A stretch of 64,000 nt of DNA from Candidatus Epilinea brevis (GCA_016710785.1 JADJUE010000012.1:115065-179064), one strand, 5' to 3'; positions 1-8,317 are shown, numbered from the stretch's first letter. Notes: generated by a model from the letters alone, not told the origin. Numbers and translations are program-made.

Positions 1-1
1 T

Positions 2-94
2 ACCGGCTGCGTCTACGGCGGCAGGCTGACCGCCTTATGCGGCCCGACGGGCGAATCCTTCAGCGAGCCGCTGCGCGACCGGGTGGCCTTCTGA
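2..94 (+). CDS. C-terminal fragment of a metallophosphoesterase-like protein (5' truncated)
   Basis: Thirty codons run in one frame from the window edge to a TGA at 92-94. The segment reads TGCVYGGRLTALCGPTG, which resembles the end of calcineurin-type phosphoesterases (ApaH/PrpE-like), where an [N/D]TGxVYGGxLTAL strand closes the fold. This is family resemblance over a short stretch only. The catalytic metal-binding motifs lie outside the window, so substrate and start cannot be judged. It converges on the minus-strand aldo/keto reductase that ends at 107. Confidence 0.5.
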   Translation, partial: TGCVYGGRLTALCGPTGESFSEPLRDRVAF

Positions 95-106
95 GCGCTC
101 CGAGCC

Positions 107-1063
107 TCACATCTTCAACAGCGCCGGGGCGGGCTCGACGATGTCCTCGATGCGCGCCAGGGTCGCCTCGTCGAGCTTGAGCTCCGCCGCCGCCAGATTC
201 TCCTGCACCTGGGCCGCCGTGCGCGCCCCGGTGATCACCGAGGACACCCCCTCCTGCCGGAGGCACCAGGCCAGGGCCATCTGGCCGAGGGGCAGACCCA
301 GGTCGGCGGCGACGTCGGCCAGCCGACGCACCCGGGCCACACTGGTCTCCGTGATGCCCTGTCGCACCCATTCCAGCTCGCCGGCGCGGCTGCCGGCCGG
401 CAGGCCATCGTTGTACTTGCCGGTGAGCAGGCCTTGCCCCAGGGGGCTCCAGCAGACGATGCCGATGCCCTGCGCCAGGCAGGTGGGCAGGATCTCAGGC
501 TCGATGTGGCGGTCCAGCAGGTTGTAGCGCGGCTGCTCCGCCCGCGGCGGATGGGCGCCCAGGCGGCGGGCGGTCAGGGCGGCCTCGGTGATCTGCGCCG
601 CCGTCCACACCGAAGTGCCCCAGTACAGGATCTTGCCCTGCCGGCAGAGGTCGTCCATGGCCATGACCACCTCTTCGACGGAGGTCTCCTCGTCGAAGCG
701 GTGGCAGAAGTAGATGTCCAGGTAATCCGTGCCCAGACGCCTCAGCGAACCCTCGACGGATTCGAAGAGGTGCTTGCGCGACAGCCCGCGGTCGTTGATG
801 TTGTCCGTCATGGGCCAGAAGGCCTTGCTGCTGATCACCAGGTCCTGGCGCCGGTAGCCGGCCAGGGCCTTGCCGAAAACGCGCTCCGCCTCGCCCTTGG
901 CGTAGACGTCGGCCAGGTCGATGAAGTTCACCCCGCCGTCGACGGCCGCCGCCACCACCTGCTTCACCCCGGCCTCGTCCACCTGCGAGCCGAAGGTCAA
1001 CCAACCTCCCAGGGACACAGCGCTGATCTTGAGGCCCGATTGGCCGAGGCGTCGGTATTGCAT
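107..1063 (-). CDS. aldo/keto reductase family oxidoreductase
   Basis: A 318-residue TIM-barrel NADPH-dependent oxidoreductase, the usual length of this family. The catalytic tetrad is visible: Asp49 and Tyr54 in FIDLADVYAKGEAE, Lys80 in VISSKAFWP and His121 in YFCHRFDEE. The overall pattern (MQYRRLGQSGLKISAVSLGG, WTAAQITEA, YNLLDRHIE) is closest to the AKR6/AKR12 group, which includes the Kv-beta-like and YghZ-type enzymes. The start is the ATG at 1063 with an AAGGAA ribosome site upstream. It lies downstream of the D-amino-acid-oxidase-like gene with a 107-base gap. The physiological aldehyde or ketone substrate is not evident. Confidence 0.9.
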   Translation of the reverse strand: MQYRRLGQSGLKISAVSLGGWLTFGSQVDEAGVKQVVAAAVDGGVNFIDLADVYAKGEAERVFGKALAGYRRQDLVISSKAFWPMTDNINDRGLSRKHLFESVEGSLRRLGTDYLDIYFCHRFDEETSVEEVVMAMDDLCRQGKILYWGTSVWTAAQITEAALTARRLGAHPPRAEQPRYNLLDRHIEPEILPTCLAQGIGIVCWSPLGQGLLTGKYNDGLPAGSRAGELEWVRQGITETSVARVRRLADVAADLGLPLGQMALAWCLRQEGVSSVITGARTAAQVQENLAAAELKLDEATLARIEDIVEPAPALLKM

Positions 1064-1170
1064 GAGGGTGTTCCTTCTGCTGTGGCGTCTGAGCGCTTGG
1101 ATGGCGATGGTGGTCGTCGAGGGTGGAGCGGCCGGGTCGCGGGTCGGCCCAGGCCGATGGCGGGGGGATC

Positions 1171-2139
1171 TCAGCCCGCGGCGTCGATCAGGCCTAGTAC
1201 CGCCGAAGCACAGCCCCGGCTGAGGGTGAGCCCGGCGCCGCCGTGCCCGTAATTGTGCACCAGAAGGCCACCATCAGCGTGCTCCGCCTCCACGCGCACG
1301 GTGGGGCGTCCGGGGCGCAGCCCGACGGCCACGCTCAGGATCTCAGCCGCCGCCAGGGCGGGAACCAAGGCCCGGCAGCGGGCGAGGATGGCGTCGGTCA
1401 CGGCCGGATCGGCTTCCAGGGACCATTCCCCGGGCTCTGTGGTACCGCCAAGCACGGTGCAATCGGGGCGCGGGATGATATAGCTCACGGCCCGCGGATC
1501 GTCGGCCGCCTGGACGAAGCGGTCGGCGTGACCGGGGCTCACCCGGACGATCTGCCCGCGGATGGGCTGCAGGCTGTCGTCGGCCACCAGCTGCCGCGCG
1601 CCCAGACCGCTGCAGTTCACCACCGCCCGGTGGCGACCGACGGCCGCGACCAGGTCCGCCGCGGACAGACGTTGATCCAGCTGCACGGATACGCCGCGCT
1701 CGGCCAGGCGCTCCGCCAGCCAGGCCAGGTGCATGGGCATGCGCACGACAGGCACGCGGAAGACCCAGCCGGCGGCTGTCCCAGACGGCAACTCGGATTC
1801 CCGCGCCGCGCGGAAGCCGGCCACATCGTCCCCCCATTCAGGCGGCAGGCCCGGCTCGTCGTGCATGGCGACGCCCTCGACCAGGGTCACCCCGGCCTCC
1901 GGCTCCGCCGCGGCCAGGCCCTCCAGCCAATGGCGGGTCTCAGAGGCCCAGGCCCTGGCGCGCCCGCTGTCCTCGCTGCGAAAGGGGTACCAGATGGCGG
2001 CGGCGATGTCCGAAGTGGTGTGGGGACTGCCCTCGGCGGCCAGCACCCGCACCGCGTACCCGGCCTCGACCAGGCGCAGGGCCGTGGCCAGACCGCTCAC
2101 GCCGGCGCCGATCACCAGGATGGTGGGATCTCGGGTCAT
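1171..2139 (-). CDS. FAD-dependent oxidoreductase, D-amino-acid oxidase type
   Basis: A 322-residue cytoplasmic flavoprotein. The Rossmann GxGxxG lies at residues 11-16 (VIGAGVSGL), followed by the DAAO-type segment SDIAAAIWYPF. The C-terminal motif HNYGHGGAGLTLS is the second FAD-contact region characteristic of D-amino-acid and D-aspartate oxidases. The family deaminates D-amino acids to 2-oxo acids with release of ammonia and H2O2. Substrate preference cannot be read here. The gene starts 15 bases after the toxin gene stop, so it may be co-transcribed with the toxin-antitoxin pair. No clear Shine-Dalgarno precedes the ATG. Confidence 0.88.
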   Translation of the reverse strand: MTRDPTILVIGAGVSGLATALRLVEAGYAVRVLAAEGSPHTTSDIAAAIWYPFRSEDSGRARAWASETRHWLEGLAAAEPEAGVTLVEGVAMHDEPGLPPEWGDDVAGFRAARESELPSGTAAGWVFRVPVVRMPMHLAWLAERLAERGVSVQLDQRLSAADLVAAVGRHRAVVNCSGLGARQLVADDSLQPIRGQIVRVSPGHADRFVQAADDPRAVSYIIPRPDCTVLGGTTEPGEWSLEADPAVTDAILARCRALVPALAAAEILSVAVGLRPGRPTVRVEAEHADGGLLVHNYGHGGAGLTLSRGCASAVLGLIDAAG

Positions 2140-2154
2140 GTGGGTGTGGAACGC

Positions 2155-2520
2155 CTACAGGCCGAGCGTATGGCGCAAAGCGGCGTCGATTGTGGCCATG
2201 GGCAAGACGCCGATGCGGCGGTCGATGGCCACCTCGGCTACGGTAGCCATGTTGTCGGTCATGACAACCGAGTCGGTCAGCAACCCCGTTGCCTGGCCCT
2301 CCTGCGTATCCAGGGTTACGGCGACCCGGCTCTCATGCCCAGCGCGAAACGTTCGGCTGGTGATCATCGCGAGAACAAGCTGGGAAAGCCCGGTGTCCAA
2401 TCCGTCTCGCTGCACCACCAAGGCCGGCCGAAGTCTGGCTGTATGGAGGTCGGAGTTGGGAAAGAGCACCAGGACGACATCTCCGCGCCTAACGCTTGCG
2501 CTTGGCTGCTTCGTAGTCAT
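2155..2520 (-). CDS. type II toxin, MazF/PemK endoribonuclease family
   Basis: A 121-residue protein with the PemK/MazF pattern: RRGDVVLVLFPNSD, then RPALVVQRD, then SVVMTDNMATV. Members cleave mRNA and are neutralised by a co-expressed antitoxin. The ATG at 2520 is preferred over the one at 2559. It gives the usual N-terminus and overlaps the end of the upstream antitoxin ORF by 32 bases, typical of translationally coupled pairs. The antitoxin gene precedes the toxin, as in mazEF. No disruption is seen. Confidence 0.85.
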   Translation of the reverse strand: MTTKQPSASVRRGDVVLVLFPNSDLHTARLRPALVVQRDGLDTGLSQLVLAMITSRTFRAGHESRVAVTLDTQEGQATGLLTDSVVMTDNMATVAEVAIDRRIGVLPMATIDAALRHTLGL

Positions 2521-2737
2521 CGTAGATTGCCATTTCCGGGCTGTCCCATTCGTCGGCAAAGCACGCGAGCGCCGTGCGCAACTCGGCCGCCATTGCGGCG
2601 TCGATACCGCGTTCCGGCAGCGTCAGCGATCCGTCATCCAGAAAGGTGACGAGGACGCGGGACTCCTTGATGCCAATGGGAACCTCTGCCAACTGTACCG
2701 CACCGTTTCGGAAGGTGCCGGAGACTGTTCTGATCAT
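2489..2737 (-). CDS. antitoxin of the MazF/PemK-type module
   Basis: An 82-residue protein beginning MIRTVSGTFRNGAVQL and ending in a charged tail (DDYEAAKRKR). The start at 2737 has an excellent GGAGGG site seven bases upstream. The first 45 residues look like a small beta-sheet unit of the kind seen in DUF104/AbrB-like antitoxins (T[V/I]xGTFxNGxVxL), and the rest is predicted helical and acidic, suitable for toxin binding. Position and overlap with the MazF-type gene support the role more strongly than sequence alone. A promoter candidate lies at 2813-2844. Confidence 0.75.
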   Translation of the reverse strand: MIRTVSGTFRNGAVQLAEVPIGIKESRVLVTFLDDGSLTLPERGIDAAMAAELRTALACFADEWDSPEMAIYDDYEAAKRKR

Positions 2738-2812
2738 GGTCTGCCCTCCGATCAATCTGAGGCGACGGCTGATGGCCACCGCGGCTGAAACCATGCGGCC
2801 ATGGTCGGGGTC

Positions 2813-2844
2813 ATCATAGCATCTCGCCCCCCGCCCCCTTTCAA
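2813..2844 (-). promoter_or_regulatory. candidate sigma70 promoter for the toxin-antitoxin operon
   Basis: On the minus strand an extended -10 (TGC-TATGAT, hexamer at 2813-2818) follows a TTGAAA-like -35 (2839-2844). The 20-base spacing is long, but the TG extension could compensate. It points at the antitoxin start at 2737. Confidence 0.45.
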
Positions 2845-2886
2845 GCATGCCCGATATCCCCTCCACCCAGGAGTTGATCGTCTGGG

Positions 2887-3732
2887 ATGCAGTTGACCCG
2901 CTTGACGTCGCGGCCCAGAATCATCACCCTCATGCTCGCGGTGATCCGTTACCCCTTGTTGGATACCGTCTCCGGTCTGGTCCACGCCGTGACCACCCGG
3001 TTTGGTGGTACCAGCCAGGCGCCCTTCGCCGGCCTCAACCTGGGCCTGCATGTGGGCGACGATCCCCAGCGGGTACTGGCCAACCGCGCCCTCGTCCTGA
3101 AGGCCCTCGGCTTTGGCCCCGGCCAGCTGGTCCTGGCGGCGCAGGTCCACGGAGCCAACGTCGCCCGGGTGGGCGCGGCCGACGCCGGCCGCGGATCCGA
3201 GGACAGCGCGTCCGCCGTGCCGGGCGCCGACGCCCTGATCACCGCCACGCCCGGCCTGCTCCTGGGCGTGTTGGTGGCCGACTGCGCCCCCATCCTCCTG
3301 GCGGATCCGGTGTCCGGAGCCATCGGCGTGGCGCATGCCGGTTGGCGGGGGACGGCGGGCGATGTCGCGGGCAACTCCGTGCGGGCGATGGTCGCGGCTT
3401 TCGGGACGCGGCCGGACGATCTGCGGGCGTTGATCGGTCCCAGCATCGGCCCGGCCGACTTCGAGGTGGGTCCGGAGGTGACTGCCGCTTTCCGGGCGGC
3501 CCTGGTGGGTCCGGACGCTGCCGGGATCGTCCGCCCGGGTCAGGGCGACCGCGCCACCGTCGACCTGCCCGAGGCCAACCGGCTGCTGCTCCTGCGCGCC
3601 GGGCTCGACCCACGGCGGATCCAGGTCGACAAGGCCTCCACGGCCGCACAGGTGGACCGCTTCTTCTCTCACCGGGCGGAAGCTGGGCGGACGGGGCGCT
3701 TCGGAGGCTTCATCGGCTGGCCGGCATCGTGA
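2887..3732 (+). CDS. pgeF: peptidoglycan editing factor PgeF (YfiH/LACC1 family)
   Basis: A 281-residue protein of the multicopper-polyphenol-oxidase/YfiH family. These zinc enzymes have purine nucleoside phosphorylase-like or muropeptide-editing activity. The metal-binding signature is present: His in QVHGANV, Cys in ADCAPILL and His in GVAHAGWRGT, followed by GPSIGPADFEVG. The first 15 residues are weakly supported, and an ATG at 2932 (MLAVIRYPLLDTVSG) is an equally good start. An AGGAG lies 12-17 bases before 2887. Both neighbours are on separate transcription units. Confidence 0.88.
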   Translation: MQLTRLTSRPRIITLMLAVIRYPLLDTVSGLVHAVTTRFGGTSQAPFAGLNLGLHVGDDPQRVLANRALVLKALGFGPGQLVLAAQVHGANVARVGAADAGRGSEDSASAVPGADALITATPGLLLGVLVADCAPILLADPVSGAIGVAHAGWRGTAGDVAGNSVRAMVAAFGTRPDDLRALIGPSIGPADFEVGPEVTAAFRAALVGPDAAGIVRPGQGDRATVDLPEANRLLLLRAGLDPRRIQVDKASTAAQVDRFFSHRAEAGRTGRFGGFIGWPAS

Positions 3733-3815
3733 GCGGTGGGCGGCAGACCCGGCGTCCGTCAAACCAGGTCGAACCGGGTCTGCGCCCCGCATCGACAATG
3801 ACCGCGGCCGGCCCC

Positions 3816-3824
3816 TGCTATAGT
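3816..3824 (+). promoter_or_regulatory. extended -10 promoter for the rhodanese-tyrS-pdxH cluster
   Basis: TGC-TATAGT at 3816-3824 forms an extended -10 element about 75 bases before the rhodanese start. No convincing -35 is seen at 17 bases. Confidence 0.5.
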
Positions 3825-3898
3825 TCCCGGCGCCCGCGCGGCCGCGTGGCGAGACTCGACTTCGGTGGCCGCCTCTTCCAGCTCAGGAGCTGACCCGC

Positions 3899-4465
3899 AT
3901 GATCCCCAACCACCGCAAGGCCCCGCGCAACGACGTCCCGCCGACCCTGGCGACATTGTCCCTCGCACCACTCTCCCTCGCCGCGCTGTCCCTCGCCCTG
4001 TTGGCCACCGGCTGCCGGCCCTCTGCCACCGAGGATCCGGGCGCCGGCTCCAGCGCGCCGCCCGCCCCGGCCACCTTCGCCCCGCAGGACCAGGGCGCCA
4101 GCCCGGCGACCGCCGAGGCCGCGGCGCCGCCTGCCGCCTCCGACCTGGCCGAGACCATCGACGCCGCCACCCTGGAGCGGTTGAAGTCCCAGCCGGATGT
4201 GGTGGTCATCGACGTCCGCGAGCCCAGCGAATATGCCGAGGCCCATATCCCCGGCGTGACCCTCATCCCCCTGAGCGAGGTGCCGGACCGGGTGGCGGAG
4301 ATCCCCACGGACAAGACCGTCATCCTCACCTGCCGCACTGGCAACCGCAGCGGCCAGGCCGCCACCTGGCTACGCAGCCAGGGCTACACGGACGTGCACA
4401 ACCTGCAGGGCGGCATCCTCGCCTGGCAGGACGCCGGGCTGCCCACGGAGTCGGGCGCGCCATGA
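3899..4465 (+). CDS. rhodanese-domain lipoprotein
   Basis: A 188-residue exported protein. The N-terminus has a basic start, a Leu/Ala-rich hydrophobic stretch and a lipobox-like LLATGC, so anchoring to the outer face of the membrane is likely. A Pro/Ala-rich linker follows. A single rhodanese domain occupies roughly residues 80-185, with the active-site loop CRTGNRS and nucleophile Cys145. The family transfers sulfane sulfur to acceptors; the acceptor here is unknown. The stop overlaps the tyrS ATG (ATGA), so the two are translationally coupled. Confidence 0.88.
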   Translation: MIPNHRKAPRNDVPPTLATLSLAPLSLAALSLALLATGCRPSATEDPGAGSSAPPAPATFAPQDQGASPATAEAAAPPAASDLAETIDAATLERLKSQPDVVVIDVREPSEYAEAHIPGVTLIPLSEVPDRVAEIPTDKTVILTCRTGNRSGQAATWLRSQGYTDVHNLQGGILAWQDAGLPTESGAP

Positions 4466-5700
4466 GCGCGGCGGTGTTCGAGACCCTGAAGGCCCGCGGC
4501 TTCGTCCAGCAATGCACGGATGAGGCCGCGGTACGGGAGCTGCTGGACGGCGGTCCGGTCACCTTCTACAACGGCTTCGACTGCACCGCCGCCAGCCTGC
4601 ACGCCGGACATCTGGTGCCGATCATGGCCATGATGCACCTGCAACGCGCCGGCCATCGGCCCATCGTCCTCCTCGGCGGCGGCACGACCTTGATCGGCGA
4701 TCCCACCGGCAAGGACGAGACGCGGCGCATGGTGGACGAGGCCACCGTCCGCGGCTACGCCGAGGCCATCTTCGACCAGCTGGACCGCTTCCTGGGCGTG
4801 CGCCGCAACCTCGCCCTGGGCGTCAACAACGCCGACTGGCTGCTGGAGCTGCGCTACCTTCCCTTCCTGCGGGAGATCGGGCGCCATTTCTCGGTCAACC
4901 GCATGCTGAGCGCCGAGACCTACCGCGTCCGCCTGGAGCGCGAGGCCGGCCTGAGCTTCATCGAGCTGAACTACCAGATCCTGCAGGCCTACGACTTCCT
5001 GCACCTGCACCGCCAGGAGGGCTGCCTGCTGCAGACCGGCGGCGACGACCAGTGGTCCAACATCCTGGCCGGGGTGGACCTGGTGCGGCGGCTGGAGGGC
5101 ACGCGGGCCCAGGCCATGACCTACAGCCTCCTGACCACCGCCGACGGCCGCAAGATGGGCAAGACCGAGAAGGGCGCCCTGTGGCTGGATGCGGCCATGA
5201 CCTCGCCCTACGACTACTACCAGTACTGGGTCAACTGCCAGGACGAGGACCTGCCGCGGCTGCTCAGGTTGATGACCTTCCTGCCCTTGGAGGAGGTCGA
5301 GGCGCTGGGTGCCCTTGAGGGCGCCGCCCGGCGGGAGGCCAAGCAGGTGCTGGCCTTCGAGCAGACGCGCATCGTCCATGGCGACGAAGCCGCCGGGGAA
5401 GCCCGCGCTGCGGCGCAGGCCCTCTTCAGCGGCGGCGGCGGGGACCTGGCGGCCATGCCTTCCGCCGCGGTGAGCGCCGCCGAGCTGGCCGAAGGCCTGC
5501 GACTGACCGAAGCCCTGGTGCGCGCCGGTCTGGCGCGCTCCAACGCCGAGGCGCGGCAGAAGATCGCCGAAGGCGCTGTGTGGGTCAACGAGCGGCAGGC
5601 GACCGACGCCCTGTCCCTGCTGCGCCAAGGCGACGTGGGCGCCGACGGCATCATGCTGCGTCTGGGCAAGAAGCGCTTCGCCCGCCTGACGGTGGGCTGA
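4462..5700 (+). CDS. tyrS: tyrosyl-tRNA synthetase
   Basis: A 412-residue class Ic aminoacyl-tRNA synthetase that charges tRNA-Tyr with tyrosine. The HIGH-type motif is HAGHL near residue 48, the nucleotide loop is GGGTTLIGDPTGK, the tyrosine pocket includes NYQILQAYDF and GGDDQWSNI, and the KMSKS-type loop is KMGKT at 231-235. A C-terminal S4 RNA-binding domain is visible in ALVRAGLARSNAEARQKI. Start chosen at the ATG that overlaps the rhodanese stop, because the reading frame continues far upstream without homology. pdxH follows after five bases. Confidence 0.96.
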   Translation: MSAAVFETLKARGFVQQCTDEAAVRELLDGGPVTFYNGFDCTAASLHAGHLVPIMAMMHLQRAGHRPIVLLGGGTTLIGDPTGKDETRRMVDEATVRGYAEAIFDQLDRFLGVRRNLALGVNNADWLLELRYLPFLREIGRHFSVNRMLSAETYRVRLEREAGLSFIELNYQILQAYDFLHLHRQEGCLLQTGGDDQWSNILAGVDLVRRLEGTRAQAMTYSLLTTADGRKMGKTEKGALWLDAAMTSPYDYYQYWVNCQDEDLPRLLRLMTFLPLEEVEALGALEGAARREAKQVLAFEQTRIVHGDEAAGEARAAAQALFSGGGGDLAAMPSAAVSAAELAEGLRLTEALVRAGLARSNAEARQKIAEGAVWVNERQATDALSLLRQGDVGADGIMLRLGKKRFARLTVG

Positions 5701-5705
5701 TACCG

Positions 5706-6395
5706 ATGCCCTCCGATCCAGCTCCGGACCCGGACCCCGATCCGGTGGCAGCCCAGCCAGCCACCGACACCCGCCTGGACTACCGACGGGCCGCGCTCTC
5801 GGAGACGGATGTCGATCAAGACCCCATCACCCAGTTCAACCGCTGGCTGGCCGAGGCCGCGACCGTGCTGGAGGAGCCCAACGCCATGACCTTGGCCACG
5901 GTGGGAACGGATGGACGACCGGCGGCGCGCATGGTCCTGCTGCGCGCCGCCGCCCTCAAGGGCTTCGATTTCTACACCAACCGGCAGAGCCGCAAGGCCG
6001 CGGACCTGGCCGCCGCGCCCTGGGCGGCCCTCGTCTTCCACTGGCCGCCGCTGCAGCGCCAGGTGCGGGTGGAGGGCCCGGTGACGCCGGTTCCGGAGGA
6101 AGAAGCCGACGGCTACTTCGCCCTGCGGCCGCGGGAGAGCCAGCTGGGCGCCTGGGTCTCGCCCCAGAGCCAGGTCATCCCCGACCGCGCGTGGCTGGAG
6201 ACGCGCCTGGAGGAGGCGACGCGCCGCTTCCAGGGCGCGCCGATCCCCCGCCCCCCGCATTGGGGCGGCTACCGCCTTCGCCCTCAGGCCATCGAGTTCT
6301 GGCAGGGCCGCCCCGGGCGCGTGCATGACCGGCTGCGCTACCGGCAGGCCCCGGAGTCCGCCGGCGGCTGGTTGATGGAGCGGCTGGCCCCCTGA
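5706..6395 (+). CDS. pdxH: pyridoxamine 5'-phosphate oxidase
   Basis: A 229-residue FMN-dependent oxidase that converts pyridoxine/pyridoxamine 5'-phosphate to pyridoxal 5'-phosphate. The diagnostic segments are present: MVLLRAAALKGFDFYTN, SRKAADL, FHWPPLQRQVRVEG and the C-terminal EFWQGRPGRVHDRLRY. The first 25 residues are a Pro/Asp-rich extension (PDPDPDP) without known role. It starts five bases after tyrS and probably shares the promoter near 3816. Intact and of normal length. Confidence 0.95.
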   Translation: MPSDPAPDPDPDPVAAQPATDTRLDYRRAALSETDVDQDPITQFNRWLAEAATVLEEPNAMTLATVGTDGRPAARMVLLRAAALKGFDFYTNRQSRKAADLAAAPWAALVFHWPPLQRQVRVEGPVTPVPEEEADGYFALRPRESQLGAWVSPQSQVIPDRAWLETRLEEATRRFQGAPIPRPPHWGGYRLRPQAIEFWQGRPGRVHDRLRYRQAPESAGGWLMERLAP

Positions 6396-6419
6396 CGCCC
6401 GGCGCGCTCTGCCGGAGCT

Positions 6420-6520
6420 GACGCACCGGAGCTTGAGACCGGACCTGGAGACCGGAGCTGGAGACCGGACCTCACGCACCGGACCTCGCACCGGACCTGG
6501 CGCACCGGACCCCGCCTGGC
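6420..6520 (+). repeat. degenerate short tandem repeat (CACCGGACCT-like units)
   Basis: About eight imperfect copies of a 10-14 base unit built on ACCGGACCTGG/ACCGGAGCTGG fill the gap after pdxH. No coding or regulatory role is apparent. Confidence 0.6.
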
Positions 6521-6575
6521 GCAATATCGGCGCAAGTTCGGCGCCGACCCCCTTTCGGCCCAGGCGCCCCGTACC

Positions 6576-6581
6576 TATGAT
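6576..6581 (+). promoter_or_regulatory. -10 element for the nuclease gene; likely leaderless start
   Basis: TATGAT lies six bases before the ATG at 6588, so transcription should begin at or next to the start codon. The -35 region is poor. Confidence 0.45.
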
Positions 6582-6587
6582 GGGGGC

Positions 6588-7214
6588 ATGTCCCCTTCCC
6601 GCCCCTCGCGGACCCTTCGATCTGACGCCATCGGTGCCCTGCGCCAGGCCCTGGTCGCGGCGGTCGTGGTGTTGGCTCTCGGGCTGGGACGGCGCTGGCA
6701 GGCGGCCGACGCCACCGTCGACAGCGCCGCGCTTCCGCTCCCGGCGGGCACCGAGGCCGTTCAGGTCACCGCGGCCGTGGACGGGGACACCTTGCTGCTG
6801 GCCGACGGCCGGCGGGTGCGCATCCTGGGCCTGGACAGCCCAGAGACCCGTCACCCCGACATGGCCGGCCCGCAGCCCTGGGGGCCAGAGGCCGCGATGC
6901 GGCTGAAGGACCTTGTCGCGGGGCGCACCGTAGGCCTGGAGCGGGACCAAAGCGACCGCGACCATTACGGCCGGCTGCTCCGCCATGTCTGGCTGGGCGG
7001 GGATCTGGTCGCGGCGCGCCTGCTGGCGGAGGGTCTGGCCTGGCCCCTGTCCATTCCCCCCGACCGGGGCCATCACGAGGCGCTGGCCGCCGCCGCCGCC
7101 GCGGCGCGCGAGGCGCGCCTGGGTCTGTGGGGCCAGGCCAGGCCCACCTCCTTGGCCGTCTTCGATCGCCCCGGAGCAAAGGCGACGGCGGGCGCCTCAG
7201 AGGGAAGTCCATGA
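6588..7214 (+). CDS. thermonuclease family (SNase-like) protein, membrane-anchored or secreted
   Basis: A 208-residue protein. An N-terminal hydrophobic helix (LVAAVVVLALGLG, about residues 22-34) is a signal or anchor. The SNase fold follows from about residue 60, with AVDGDTLLLADGRRVRILG, LDSPETRHPD and YGRLLRHVWLGG. These carry the active-site Arg, Glu and Arg expected for a Ca-dependent nuclease. The domain ends in ARLGLWG, as usual. The stop overlaps the next ATG (ATGA), so it is coupled to the OB-fold protein. DNA scavenging or a surface role is inferred. Confidence 0.88.
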   Translation: MSPSRPSRTLRSDAIGALRQALVAAVVVLALGLGRRWQAADATVDSAALPLPAGTEAVQVTAAVDGDTLLLADGRRVRILGLDSPETRHPDMAGPQPWGPEAAMRLKDLVAGRTVGLERDQSDRDHYGRLLRHVWLGGDLVAARLLAEGLAWPLSIPPDRGHHEALAAAAAAAREARLGLWGQARPTSLAVFDRPGAKATAGASEGSP

Positions 7215-8317
7215 ACCACGAGACCGAGACGCCAGCGCCAGGTGCATCCGCGGCGACCGGCGAGGTCGGGTCGGCCCTGGCGCTCGGCGCCCCGGTCATG
7301 CCCTTCGGCAGCTACGCCGGCCTGGCCCTGGCCGAGGTGGCGCGCCTGGACCCGGGGCATCTCCTGGCCTTGGTCCGCGAGGGTATCGGCCCGGTGGAGC
7401 TGCGCGCGGCGGCGGCGCAGGCTCTGGCGCGCAGTCCGCTGCAACCGGATGCAGCCCCGTTTGGCGGCCTCCTTACCGGGCGGCCGCTCCCCCTCGCCCC
7501 ATCGCATTGGGAGAGGATCCCGGAGGGAGGGGGCGGGTCCCGCGAGGACCGGGCGCCCGCACGTCCCTGGGTCCGCGGCCTGCGGCGCGTCGCGCCGTGG
7601 CTGCTGGGAGCGGGTCTGGGCGTCGCGGCGCTGGGCGTGGCCGATGACCGGATGGCCACCGTGCCCCGCTTCCCGGCGGCGCGGGCGCCGGCCACCGCGG
7701 CCGCCACCGTTGCCGCCCCGACCGGGACGGCGGAGGACCGGGCAGTGAGCGCAGCCGCCGGACCTTCCCCGTTCGCCACCCTCCCGATCGCCACCGCCCT
7801 ACTCGCCTCCGTCCCAACCACCTCCGTCCCAACCGCCTCCGCTCCGCTCTCCGCCGCGCCGACCACCGCCGCCCTGACCACCGCCGCGCCACCGGCTGAT
7901 GCGGACGCGAAGGCCGCCGTCTCCGCGGCGCCCTCCGCCGGGGATGACGACCCGATGGCCCCCTGCGGTTCGCGCGCGGCCGGGGCCATCGCGGCCGCCG
8001 ACGCGGCCGCGCATCTGGACCAGTTCAGCGCCATCGAGTTCGCGGTCGTGGGCGCGAAGGACACCGGCAAGGTCACCTTCCTCAACAGCCACGAGCCCTA
8101 CCAGGGGCATTTCTACGTCGCCATCTTCCCCGATCTGTACGGCGCATTCCCCCCAGCGCCCGCCCGCGTTCTGACCGGGCGCTGCGTGGTCATCCAGGGA
8201 CGCGTCGAGTCCTTCCGCGGCGTGCCGCAGATCGTGCTGCATGACGCCGCCGATCTGCGCGATCTCGGCCCCGCCGGGCCGGCTCCCGCCACGGCGCCGA
8301 CACGCCCCTTGCCCTGA
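7211..8317 (+). CDS. membrane protein with N-terminal FGxYxG domain and C-terminal OB-fold
   Basis: A 368-residue protein. Residues 30-75 (MPFGSYAGLALAEVARLDPG) resemble the small domain at the C-terminus of exodeoxyribonuclease X-like proteins. A transmembrane helix follows near residues 135-150 (WLLGAGLGVAALGVA), then a long Ala/Thr/Pro-rich linker. The last 100 residues look like an OB-fold nucleic-acid-binding domain (TGKVTFLNSHEPYQGHFYV ... GRVESFRGVPQIVLHD), a unit often fused to secreted nucleases. Translational coupling to the SNase gene suggests joint handling of extracellular DNA. A dispersed palindromic repeat is inserted in frame at 7487-7540. Function is inferred. Confidence 0.75.
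   Translation: MNHETETPAPGASAATGEVGSALALGAPVMPFGSYAGLALAEVARLDPGHLLALVREGIGPVELRAAAAQALARSPLQPDAAPFGGLLTGRPLPLAPSHWERIPEGGGGSREDRAPARPWVRGLRRVAPWLLGAGLGVAALGVADDRMATVPRFPAARAPATAAATVAAPTGTAEDRAVSAAAGPSPFATLPIATALLASVPTTSVPTASAPLSAAPTTAALTTAAPPADADAKAAVSAAPSAGDDDPMAPCGSRAAGAIAAADAAAHLDQFSAIEFAVVGAKDTGKVTFLNSHEPYQGHFYVAIFPDLYGAFPPAPARVLTGRCVVIQGRVESFRGVPQIVLHDAADLRDLGPAGPAPATAPTRPLP
7487..7540 (+). repeat. GC-rich palindromic repeat unit inside a coding sequence
   Basis: A CCCCTCGCCC / GGGAGAGG stem followed by CCGGAGGGAGGGGGCGGGTC. The same arrangement occurs between genes at 41682-41732. Here it adds the in-frame segment LPLAPSHWERIPEGGGGS to the OB-fold protein. Confidence 0.6.

Noticed and set aside
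1243..2649. A 468-codon plus-strand ORF over the oxidase and toxin genes
   Set aside because: Shadow of the minus-strand oxidase and toxin-antitoxin genes, which have good motifs and ribosome sites.
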